Assembly: GCA_035948315.1 (NCBI GenBank) | Contig: DASZJG010000058.1 | Location: 186,001 to 250,000 of the forward strand | DNA from: CAJCJE01 sp035948315 | GTDB taxonomy: Bacteria > Actinomycetota > Actinomycetes > Mycobacteriales > Pseudonocardiaceae | Direction: 5' to 3' | Length of the DNA: 64,000 nt | Shown: positions 18,601 through 25,021 of the stretch, in pieces | How positions within the stretch are numbered: position 1 is the stretch's first letter | Layout: each line of letters begins with the position of its first letter | The notes under the pieces: generated by a model | Databases searched by the model: none | The model's input: the letters and a program-made list of their open reading frames with translations, nothing else | Told to the model about the DNA's origin: nothing | Program-made: the position numbers and the translations under genes

Positions 18601-20337
18601 GGCGGCGACGGCCTCGTCCAGCCTGCCGGCCGGGGCGAGCGCAGCGGCCAGCCGGGCGACGAGCAGTTCGCGATGACGCGGGTAGCGGTACTCGGCCATC
18701 CAGTCCAGCGCGGCGGTCAGCCGGTCGATCGCGGCCTCTCGGCGGTCGTAGAGCAGGTCGAGGCCGGCGGCGGCCCATTCGGACAGCGGTCGGAGCACGG
18801 GTTCGCCGACCGGGATCGCGCCGGCCAGCCATTGCCGGGCGAACTCGGGCCTGCCGCGGTTGAGCCACACCTCGGCGGCGAACGCGGCGGACTCCTCCGC
18901 GCTGGCGAGTTGGTGGGCCGCGGCGCCGGTGAGCCGTTCGGTCGCGGCGATCGCGAGCAGCTCGTCCCAGCGGCCGGTGGCGAAGGCGAGGTGCGCGGCA
19001 TTGTCAGCGGCGATGCGCGGCGCGGCCGCCAGTTCGGTGAGCTGGTCCTCGGGCAGTTCGGCGGCTGCCTGGTCGGGCAGGCCGGCGAAGTGCAGCAGTT
19101 CCGCCGCGTGGCGAGAGGCATCCGGGCCGGCCAGAAGCTCCACATCGGACAGTGCGGTGGTGAGGCCGCCGGTGAGCAGGTCGGCACGCACCCGGTCCGG
19201 CACGATCGCCGAGGTGATCGACTCGCGCGGCAGGCCGCTGATCCGCGCCCACTGGCCGGTGCGCGCCCAGTAGCGGACCGCGGGCTCGACCAAATCGCGC
19301 GGCGGCGGCGATTCCGCGAACGGCACCATGCCGGCGGCGCGCGCCTGTTCGTCGGCGAGTTCGACCGGTGAGAGCGGCCTGCCGGCCGCGACCAGCTTGT
19401 CGCCAAGGTGTTCGGCCTGGATCTCGGCGCGGCGCCACGGTGGGCAGCGTCTGACCAGCGCGTCGGCCAGCACCGGAAGGCCGATCCGGGACCCGGCCAG
19501 CACCCCGCTGTCCCGCAACCTGCGCAGCGTGGCCTCGGCGCAGCCCGCGTCGGTGCCGGCGATCGCGATCTGCTCGGCGGCGCGCGGCGCGTCGCCGGGT
19601 AGTTCCTCGACCCGGGCGACCAGCTGGTGCCAGTCGGGTAGGGCGAGGCGAAAATCGGGGGCGATGCGCGCGGTTCCGTCCAGCACGATCACGCCGCCGC
19701 GCCGCAGCGCGTCGGTGAGCACGCCGTGCACCGCTGCCGGGTTGGCGGCGGTGGCCGTGCGGATCGCGGCCACGGTCTCCTCGGCCAGCGGGACGCCGAG
19801 CAGTTCGGCGCCGAAGTCGCGCACCTCGCCGTCGGTGAAACCGGCGAGCTGGTGGCGGGGCAGTCCGCCGAGGGCGCCGACCAGGTCGGCGGGCAGCCGG
19901 TCGGCCCAGCCGGACGACGCGGTCAGCGCTAGCTGCGGGCGCAGACTCGGCGGGACGGCGAGCAGTTCGGTGAGCATCGCGGCGCCGTCCGCGTCGAGCA
20001 GGTGGATGTCGTCGACGACCAGCACGCCGCGCTGGCGCGGTTCGACGCGCAGCAGTTCGCGCAGCGCGCCGGGCCGGTGTTCGGGTGTTGCCGCGCCGAC
20101 GAGTTCGGCGACAAGGCGGAGCAGTTCACGCGGCAGCCACCGGGGAAAACCCATCGCGGCGCGCACGGACAGCGTGCGGCTCAACGGTTCCGGCGGCACG
20201 GCCGCGATGGTGTCGGCAAGCCAGGTCCGGCCGGTGCCCGGAGCACCGGTGATCAACAACGCCGAACCGGTCGACCCACCGAGCAGGTCGGCCAGCAGGG
20301 TGACCGGCGGTCGGCGTGCTGGTCTCCCGGCCATCAT
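15652..20337 (-). CDS. giant duplicated LuxR/LAL-type ATPase regulator
   Basis: 1561-residue regulator with two LAL-like modules in tandem. Module 1: Walker A GAPGTGRT at residues 31-38, a Walker B-like VLVVDDIHLL, a long helical region, then a LuxR-type helix-turn-helix near residues 680-715 (LSNAQIAAVVRRNEMYVKRQ). Module 2: Walker A GAPGSGRS near residue 755, ATLLVDDADLL, helical repeats, and a C-terminal LuxR helix-turn-helix near 1515-1550 (TNVDVAATLGVTEKAVEGRL). LAL proteins are normally about 900 residues with one of each, so this looks like a fusion or internal duplication. Two ATG codons (20335-20337 and 20332-20334) follow AAGGGGGA; the second has better spacing. It is divergent from the GH78-like gene and convergent with the SARP. 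ATP- and ligand-dependent activation is known for the family. Confidence 0.85.
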   Translation of the reverse strand: MMAGRPARRPPVTLLADLLGGSTGSALLITGAPGTGRTWLADTIAAVPPEPLSRTLSVRAAMGFPRWLPRELLRLVAELVGAATPEHRPGALRELLRVEPRQRGVLVVDDIHLLDADGAAMLTELLAVPPSLRPQLALTASSGWADRLPADLVGALGGLPRHQLAGFTDGEVRDFGAELLGVPLAEETVAAIRTATAANPAAVHGVLTDALRRGGVIVLDGTARIAPDFRLALPDWHQLVARVEELPGDAPRAAEQIAIAGTDAGCAEATLRRLRDSGVLAGSRIGLPVLADALVRRCPPWRRAEIQAEHLGDKLVAAGRPLSPVELADEQARAAGMVPFAESPPPRDLVEPAVRYWARTGQWARISGLPRESITSAIVPDRVRADLLTGGLTTALSDVELLAGPDASRHAAELLHFAGLPDQAAAELPEDQLTELAAAPRIAADNAAHLAFATGRWDELLAIAATERLTGAAAHQLASAEESAAFAAEVWLNRGRPEFARQWLAGAIPVGEPVLRPLSEWAAAGLDLLYDRREAAIDRLTAALDWMAEYRYPRHRELLVARLAAALAPAGRLDEAVAAAAELIDPQLRLVIELTIAEHGGPVPADTTPPEPTNPLLLARTELAIGRRSQDAELITSAGQRFAALGATVWQLRAEGAARAISESQPWGAPTASADELIMDLVADGLSNAQIAAVVRRNEMYVKRQVSRLLRATNSQNRAQLTARARQPVGPLAEPIPADPAVALAESDQPAALLGAPGSGRSTVLARARQLLADKGSTALLVRGGPAADLAVALRVGLGLSRAGSGGLAELVGAVRAAPATLLVDDADLLDGPARALIRLLAEETRVILVGSGSGIGLDAALADRAGLRVAPNPLADTEIAALASDRTQADLDTLVRRTTGNPGALVALLGTSTGAEGLLTARSVAPSRAYAELEGNVAARVLAALPGDRLDAIEAGLRRLDLDVPDLRATATHLLRVGLVVETEDGGLSMPIPLLRESLAARLPVAARTALHRALAEDAIAARGTGRPVHQRALAEHLVGAGADFGHAELLAAAEHVLDGDPALAYRWSGALLAADGVDPHGRVAAATLAARACYTLARYRQAIDLARAALAALPEDNQRDALVARTVLVNSLIRTGQHGAALDVTADPEAAGAVTSGLQQARIALLGERFDDALAALAQLRPVAPNHQAALLAGVRILAAIGADGVAWREAEHAADIATPLPDNRLEQARHALAWGDLFTAERGIIAGAHPSPAARRSPPPSLSRLSAAVLALRVGDWSSVRAIADEHAAADEEVTHVDGVIAALAAETWLRQDQPARAAQLVAGTSAEQLFGHVIGWAAAGVDIAENRPDRAVAALADLDARCRRLGYLTGRELVLSRKVEAELAAGDRQAAERTADELGELCARINTRQARLYWLVARITIRPTERVAQAAAQLAEEFGDRFLAARIQLADADFGRPETLRTAYGTFRELGAVRWQKLAADLLRDNGITVRPPTVLADADRRLIEMITAGATNVDVAATLGVTEKAVEGRLTRLYKRTGLRNKADLVREYGVRRDAG

Positions 20338-20474
20338 TCCCCCTTCGCTATGCGAACGTGTGCACGCTACCGAAGAGAGCGTGCCGTGTCCCTCAGTACA
20401 CGTTCCGTCACTGTTGGTCGGAGCACTGCGTGACGATCCTGGCCGTTTCGCCCACCGTTGAGTACGATTGACCT

Positions 20475-20486
20475 TGAAACGATTCA
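20475..20486. promoter_or_regulatory. LacI-type operator upstream of GH78-like gene
   Basis: TGAAACGATTCA matches the actinobacterial LacI-family operator consensus TGAAACGTTTCA at 11 of 12 positions. It lies 19 bases upstream of the glycoside hydrolase ATG, in the position of a repressor site. No LacI gene is in the window. Confidence 0.5.
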
Positions 20487-20504
20487 TGACGCTGGGGGAA
20501 GCTC

Positions 20505-23408
20505 ATGCCCGTATTGGCCAACCGCCCGCGGCTGGGCGGGGCGACGGTGATCGCGATCGCGGCCGGCCTGCTCGTCGCCTCCGCCGCCACCCTGCCCGCG
20601 ACCGCAAGGCCCGCGACCACCACAGTCGGCCCGGCCGTCGCCAACCAGGACAACTACTCGCCCACCTCGCGCACGCTCGCGCCGGTCGCCGTGCACAGCT
20701 GGTCCGGCTCGGTCAGCTCGCCGACCAACGTCCTTTCCGGACAGACGACGTCGATCGCGGGCGCCGGCTCGGAACTGGTGCTCGACTTCGGCAAGGAGGT
20801 CGGCGGCATCGTCACGCTGAGCTTCAGCGGATCGAGCGGCGCGCAGCAACTCGACCTCGCGTTCAGCGAGTCGTCCCAGAACATCGGCCAGGCCAGCGAC
20901 CAGAGCAACCCGAGCGGTCCGGACGGCGAACTGATCGCCGACGTGAACGGCGCAGGCACCTACACCATGCCGACCGACCGGCAGCGCGGCGGATTCCGCT
21001 ATCTCACGCTGTACCTGGTGTCCGGCGGCACGATCGACCTCGACGGCGTCTCGCTGAACTTCACCGCGGCACCGGGCGTCGCCGATCCGGCCGGCTACGC
21101 CAACTACTTCTATTCCAACGATGAGGAACTGAACAAGATCTGGTACGCGGGTGCGTACACGGTCCAGTTGGACACCATCGACCCCGCGCAGGGCCGCGCC
21201 GGCAGCGAATCGTCGAGCGGTGGTTGGGAGAACAACGGCAAGGTCGGTCTCGGTACGAGCGTGGACGGCTCGTCGAGGACCAGCGTGCTGGTCGACGGCG
21301 CCAAGCGCGATCGCACGATCTGGGCCGGCGACATGGGCGTCTCGCTGCCGACCGAGTACGCCAGCACCGACGACGTGACCTCGGGCGGCAACTCGCTGGC
21401 CGCGCTGTGGGCCAACCAGGCGAGCAGCGGCGAACTCGACTACGAGGGCCCGCCGAACAACGCGATGGGTTCGGACACCTACCACCTGTGGACGATGATC
21501 GGCACCGCGACCTACTACCTCTTTTCCGGCAACCTGAACTGGGTCAACAGCATCTGGGCGCGCTACCAGCATGCGATGGCCTTCATACTGTCCAGAATGG
21601 ACACCGGGGACGGACTGGTGCGCGCGCAGGAGGCGTCCGACTGGGGCGCGCTGCGGCACGGCACCGAGAACATCGAGATCAACGCGATGCTCTACCACAC
21701 GCTGAGCACCGGCGCGCAGCTCGCGCAGGCGGTCGGCGACAGCGCGGACGCGAACACCTGGCAGGCCAAGGCACAGGCGCTGAGGGCGGCGGTGAACTCG
21801 CAACTGTGGGACGGCAAGGTCGGCCTCTACCGGGATGTCCCGGGTGGCGGGCTCTACCCGCAGGACGGCAACTCGCTGGCCATCTCCTACGGTCTGACCA
21901 CGAGCAAGCAGCAGGACCAGGCCATCACGCAGGCGTTGACCGCGCGGTGGAACGGGATCGGCGCGGTGAGCCCGGAGTACGACGGCCTGATCGGCACCTT
22001 CCCCGGTTCGATGGAGGTGCCGGCCCGCTTCGCGGCCGGTGACGACGTGGCCGCGTTGCAGCTGATCCGGCGGGAGTGGGGTTTCCAGCTGTCCAGCCCG
22101 CTGGGCACGAACAGCACGATGTGGGAGTCCTACAACTACGACGGTTCGGAGTACTACCACAGTTCCTACACCAGCCTGGCGCACGGCTGGGCGACCGGCC
22201 CGACCTCGGCACTGACCTTCGACGTCCTCGGCCTGATGCCGACCTCGACCAACGGCGGCTACAGCTTCATCCCGCATGCCGGCGACCTGACCCACGTGGA
22301 GGGCACCATCACCATGCCGCAGGGCAAGGTGAGCGGGGTCTGGGACTACGCGGCCGGCCAGGGCACCTTCACCGAGCAGCTGACCAGTCCGACCGGCAGT
22401 ACCGGCGAAATCGGCATTCCCACCTACGGCGCCGGCAATGTGTCGGTCACGGTGAACGGCGCGACCGTGTGGAGCGGCGGAACCTTCCACGCCACCAGCG
22501 GCATCGGCGGCGGATCGAGCGACGGCGACTACGTCTACCTGACCGGCGTCGCGCCCGGCAGCTACACGGTGGTGGGCAGCGGCGTGGACGCGCCGCAGGC
22601 GTTCCAGACTTCGGTGCTGCCCAAGCAGCTGCCGCCCGGCTACACCCGCTGCGCCACCGAGGGCGGCACCTGCACGCCGACCGGCACGCAGGTCATGGCC
22701 TACGGCGCGGGCACCTACGAGTACCAGGCGATCAGCGGCCCGACCAGCTGCGCCAACGGAACCTTCAACGGCAGTGATCCGGCCGTGAACGTGCTCAAGT
22801 CGTGTTATCTCGCGCCGCTCGGCGGGCCGTCGGGCTACACGCAGTGCGCGACCGAGGGTGGGACCTGCCAGGTCAGCGGGACGCAGGAGGTGGCACTGGG
22901 CCTGAATGGCGCGTTCGAGTTCCTGCCGGCGGTGGGCAGCGTTGCCTGCACCACGACCGCGTTCGGCGCGGATCCGCTGGCGAACGCGGCGAAGAACTGT
23001 TACGTGACCACGAACGGCGCGCCGCCGGGCAGCTGGACGCAGTGCGCGGCGGAGAAGTCGGCGTGCGCGGCGACCGGCAGCCAGCCGATCGCGATCGGCG
23101 CGGACGGTGCGTACGCGCAGGGCGTGTCGAACGGTTCGACCACCTGCACGCCGAGCGTGATCGGCAGTGATCCGCTCTACGGCACGGTCAAGAACTGCTA
23201 CACCTTGGCCGGCCCGCCCGCCGGGTTCGGCACGAAGTGTGCGGCCGAGACCGGCACGTGTTCGTTCCAGGGTACGCAGACCGTGGCCTACGGCGCGGAC
23301 GGCGATTTCGTGTACCGGACGCTGACCGGTGGCACGCCGTGCACGAACGCTGCGTTCGGCGTCGATCCGGCCGTGAACATCGCGAAGGGCTGCTACCTGA
23401 CGCCGTGA
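20505..23408 (+). CDS. secreted GH78-like alpha-L-rhamnosidase with four C-terminal Cys repeats
   Basis: 967-residue exported glycosidase. The signal peptide is residues 1 to about 35 (core VIAIAAGLLVASAATL). An N-terminal beta-sandwich (about 45-195) precedes the six-hairpin (alpha/alpha)6 catalytic region (about 205-600), with features typical of rhamnosidase-like enzymes: DTIDPAQGRAGSESSSGGWE, RTIWAGDMGVS, EASDWGALRHGTENIEINAM and TMWESYNYDG (acidic residues that could serve as catalytic acid/base). A beta-sandwich tail follows (about 610-700). Residues about 712-967 are four 65-residue repeats of the form CA-x-E-x-G-T-C, GT-x-x-VAYGA, C-x-N-x-x-FG-x-DP and K-x-CY. GGGGGAA precedes the ATG, and a LacI-type operator lies just upstream. 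The sugar specificity is inferred from fold only. Confidence 0.8.
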   Translation: MPVLANRPRLGGATVIAIAAGLLVASAATLPATARPATTTVGPAVANQDNYSPTSRTLAPVAVHSWSGSVSSPTNVLSGQTTSIAGAGSELVLDFGKEVGGIVTLSFSGSSGAQQLDLAFSESSQNIGQASDQSNPSGPDGELIADVNGAGTYTMPTDRQRGGFRYLTLYLVSGGTIDLDGVSLNFTAAPGVADPAGYANYFYSNDEELNKIWYAGAYTVQLDTIDPAQGRAGSESSSGGWENNGKVGLGTSVDGSSRTSVLVDGAKRDRTIWAGDMGVSLPTEYASTDDVTSGGNSLAALWANQASSGELDYEGPPNNAMGSDTYHLWTMIGTATYYLFSGNLNWVNSIWARYQHAMAFILSRMDTGDGLVRAQEASDWGALRHGTENIEINAMLYHTLSTGAQLAQAVGDSADANTWQAKAQALRAAVNSQLWDGKVGLYRDVPGGGLYPQDGNSLAISYGLTTSKQQDQAITQALTARWNGIGAVSPEYDGLIGTFPGSMEVPARFAAGDDVAALQLIRREWGFQLSSPLGTNSTMWESYNYDGSEYYHSSYTSLAHGWATGPTSALTFDVLGLMPTSTNGGYSFIPHAGDLTHVEGTITMPQGKVSGVWDYAAGQGTFTEQLTSPTGSTGEIGIPTYGAGNVSVTVNGATVWSGGTFHATSGIGGGSSDGDYVYLTGVAPGSYTVVGSGVDAPQAFQTSVLPKQLPPGYTRCATEGGTCTPTGTQVMAYGAGTYEYQAISGPTSCANGTFNGSDPAVNVLKSCYLAPLGGPSGYTQCATEGGTCQVSGTQEVALGLNGAFEFLPAVGSVACTTTAFGADPLANAAKNCYVTTNGAPPGSWTQCAAEKSACAATGSQPIAIGADGAYAQGVSNGSTTCTPSVIGSDPLYGTVKNCYTLAGPPAGFGTKCAAETGTCSFQGTQTVAYGADGDFVYRTLTGGTPCTNAAFGVDPAVNIAKGCYLTP
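22638..23405 (+). repeat. four tandem 195-bp Cys-repeat units
   Basis: Units begin at 22638, 22833, 23028 and 23223, exactly 195 bases (65 codons) apart, each encoding four conserved cysteines and the VAYGA-like strand. The fixed period and moderate divergence indicate ancient tandem duplication of a small disulfide-linked domain, probably carbohydrate- or wall-binding. Confidence 0.75.
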
Positions 23409-23414
23409 CGCGGG

Positions 23415-23900
23415 TCAGGTCGCGACGTTGCCGAATGCCTTGGCGAGCGGGCCGATGTCGATGTCGCCGAGGTGTTCCAGCAGGTGCCTGCGGACGCTGG
23501 TCACATTGGTCGGCCATGCCTCGGTGAGGCGGGCCAGACCGGCGTCCGTGAGCACCGCGTTCCAGCCGCGCCCGTCCCGCTCGCAGCGCAGCCGCTGAAC
23601 AAGGCCCTGCGCCTGGAGCCTGGTGACGATGTGTGTCATTCCGCTCAGTGACAGCGAGGCCACCTCGGCGAGTTCGCTCATGCGCATGGCCCGGTCCGGC
23701 GCCTCGGACAGGTGCATCAGGGTCATGTACTCGCTCAGCGACATCTGCTGTTCGCGTTCGAGGTCAGCCTCGATCGCCTTGGGCAGCGCGTAGATGACGC
23801 GCGCGAGCGACCGCAGCAGTGCCTGCTCGTCGGAGCTCAGCGGTGCGGGTCGGTCCTGGGCACGCGGTGTGACGTCGATGTCACCACCGTACAGGTTCAT
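23415..23900 (-). CDS. MarR family transcriptional regulator
   Basis: 161-residue MarR protein. The recognition helix region is ELAEVASLSLSGMTHIVTRL and the wing includes RCERDGRGWNAVLT. The ATG (23898-23900) has GGAG four bases upstream. It is divergent from the NADPH-dependent FMN reductase across a 56-base gap whose AT-rich centre (around 23911-23935) holds an imperfect dyad CTTTC/CGAAG, a plausible shared operator. It most likely represses the reductase in response to a redox or aromatic signal. Confidence 0.85.
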   Translation of the reverse strand: MNLYGGDIDVTPRAQDRPAPLSSDEQALLRSLARVIYALPKAIEADLEREQQMSLSEYMTLMHLSEAPDRAMRMSELAEVASLSLSGMTHIVTRLQAQGLVQRLRCERDGRGWNAVLTDAGLARLTEAWPTNVTSVRRHLLEHLGDIDIGPLAKAFGNVAT

Positions 23901-23956
23901 CGCACTCCGTGTATATTTTCTTTCCGAAGCAAGTACTACGCCAAGGGAGAACCGCG

Positions 23957-24517
23957 ATGACCAGGATCGGCATTATTCTGGGCAGCACCCGCCCAGGACG
24001 GAACGGCGAAGCAGTCGCACAGTGGGTGTACAAGGCCGCCGCCGAGCGCACCGACGCCGAGTTCGAACTCGTCGACCTGCTCGACTACCAGCTGCCGCAC
24101 CTCGACGAGGCAGTGCCGGCCTCGCTCGGCCAGTACGCCCAGCCGCACACCCAGGCATGGGCCGCGAAGATCGCCTCGTTCGACGGCTTCGTCTTCGTCA
24201 CGCCGGAGTACAACCACTCCACCTCCGGCGCGCTCAAGAACGCCATCGACTTCCTGTACGCGGAGTGGAACAACAAGTCGGCGGGCTTCGTCAGCTACGG
24301 CGCCAACGGTGGCACCCGCGCCGTCGAGCACCTACGGCTGATCGCGGGCGAGCTACAGCTGGCCGACGTGCGCGCCCAGGTCGCGTTGTCGCTGATCACC
24401 GACTTCGAGAACTACAGCGTGTTCAAGCCGAACGACTACCAGCTCGGCGCGCTGAACTCCGTGCTCGACCAGGTGGTCGCCTGGGCGAAAGCGCTGGCTC
24501 CGCTGCGCTCCGCCTGA
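23957..24517 (+). CDS. NADPH-dependent FMN reductase family protein
   Basis: 186-residue flavodoxin-like reductase. IGIILGSTRPGRNGE at the N-terminus binds the FMN phosphate, and VTPEYNHSTSGALKNAIDFL is the family signature contacting the isoalloxazine ring. GANGGTRAVEHLR completes the FMN site. The ATG at 23957 has AAGGGAGA upstream; an earlier in-frame codon at 23909 has none. Homologues reduce quinones, azo compounds, chromate or free flavin. The divergent MarR regulator supports an inducible detoxification role. The stop codon directly abuts the stop of the convergent kinase-like gene. Confidence 0.88.
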   Translation: MTRIGIILGSTRPGRNGEAVAQWVYKAAAERTDAEFELVDLLDYQLPHLDEAVPASLGQYAQPHTQAWAAKIASFDGFVFVTPEYNHSTSGALKNAIDFLYAEWNNKSAGFVSYGANGGTRAVEHLRLIAGELQLADVRAQVALSLITDFENYSVFKPNDYQLGALNSVLDQVVAWAKALAPLRSA

Positions 24518-25021
24518 CTATCGGGTTTCCGGCAACGAGGCCAGGAACCGCGCGGTCGCCCGGGGATCGCGCAGGACGTGCACTGTCGCGTCCGGCGAGC
24601 ACCGGGCGATCGCGGCCCGCAACGGCGGCAGGCTGGTCCGTCGGTAGCCGATGACCCAGCGCCAGAAGTCCAGCCGCTCCCTGGACCGACACAGCGCGCG
24701 CCACACACAGCGGGCCAGCGAGAAGTCCAGCACGATCACCGTGTCCGCCGTGCGCAGCCGGACGTCGACCACGTCGTACGGCCCGAGATCGCCGTCCATG
24801 ATCCACTTCGGTTCGGCGATCAGTTCCTGTTGTATCGCCGTCCATTCCGCCGTGGTGCGGGCGACGAGGCCCTCCTGCCAGAAGACCGTGTCCAGCTCGA
24901 CGACCGGGATGCCGGTCCGCTCCCCCAGCCGTCTGGCCAATGTGGACTTGCCGGCGCCGCCACGCCCCAGCACGACCGCGCGGCTAATGGCCGCCGGTGT
25001 TGGTCTGCCAGATGACCGCAT
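24518..25021 (-). CDS. P-loop kinase-like protein (adenylate kinase / FlaR-like)
   Basis: 167-residue small P-loop NTPase. Walker A GRGGAGKST sits near residues 19-27; PVVELDTVFWQEGL is the substrate-loop segment, IMDGDLG and TVIVLDFSLARCVWRAL follow, typical of the DNA-topology-modulation/FlaR adenylate-kinase-like family. The start is uncertain. The ATG at 25021 overlaps the upstream GH42-like gene by 38 bases and has no ribosome-binding site, while homologues begin just before the P-loop, which would require an ATT codon overlapping the upstream TAG stop. Coupling to the upstream gene is likely. The cellular role is unknown. Confidence 0.7.
   Translation of the reverse strand: MRSSGRPTPAAISRAVVLGRGGAGKSTLARRLGERTGIPVVELDTVFWQEGLVARTTAEWTAIQQELIAEPKWIMDGDLGPYDVVDVRLRTADTVIVLDFSLARCVWRALCRSRERLDFWRWVIGYRRTSLPPLRAAIARCSPDATVHVLRDPRATARFLASLPETR

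Noticed and set aside
13817..20337. Secondary-metabolite gene cluster
   Set aside because: Regulators only; no PKS, NRPS, terpene or RiPP core genes in the window. The P450s and methyltransferase are 34 kb or more away and scattered.
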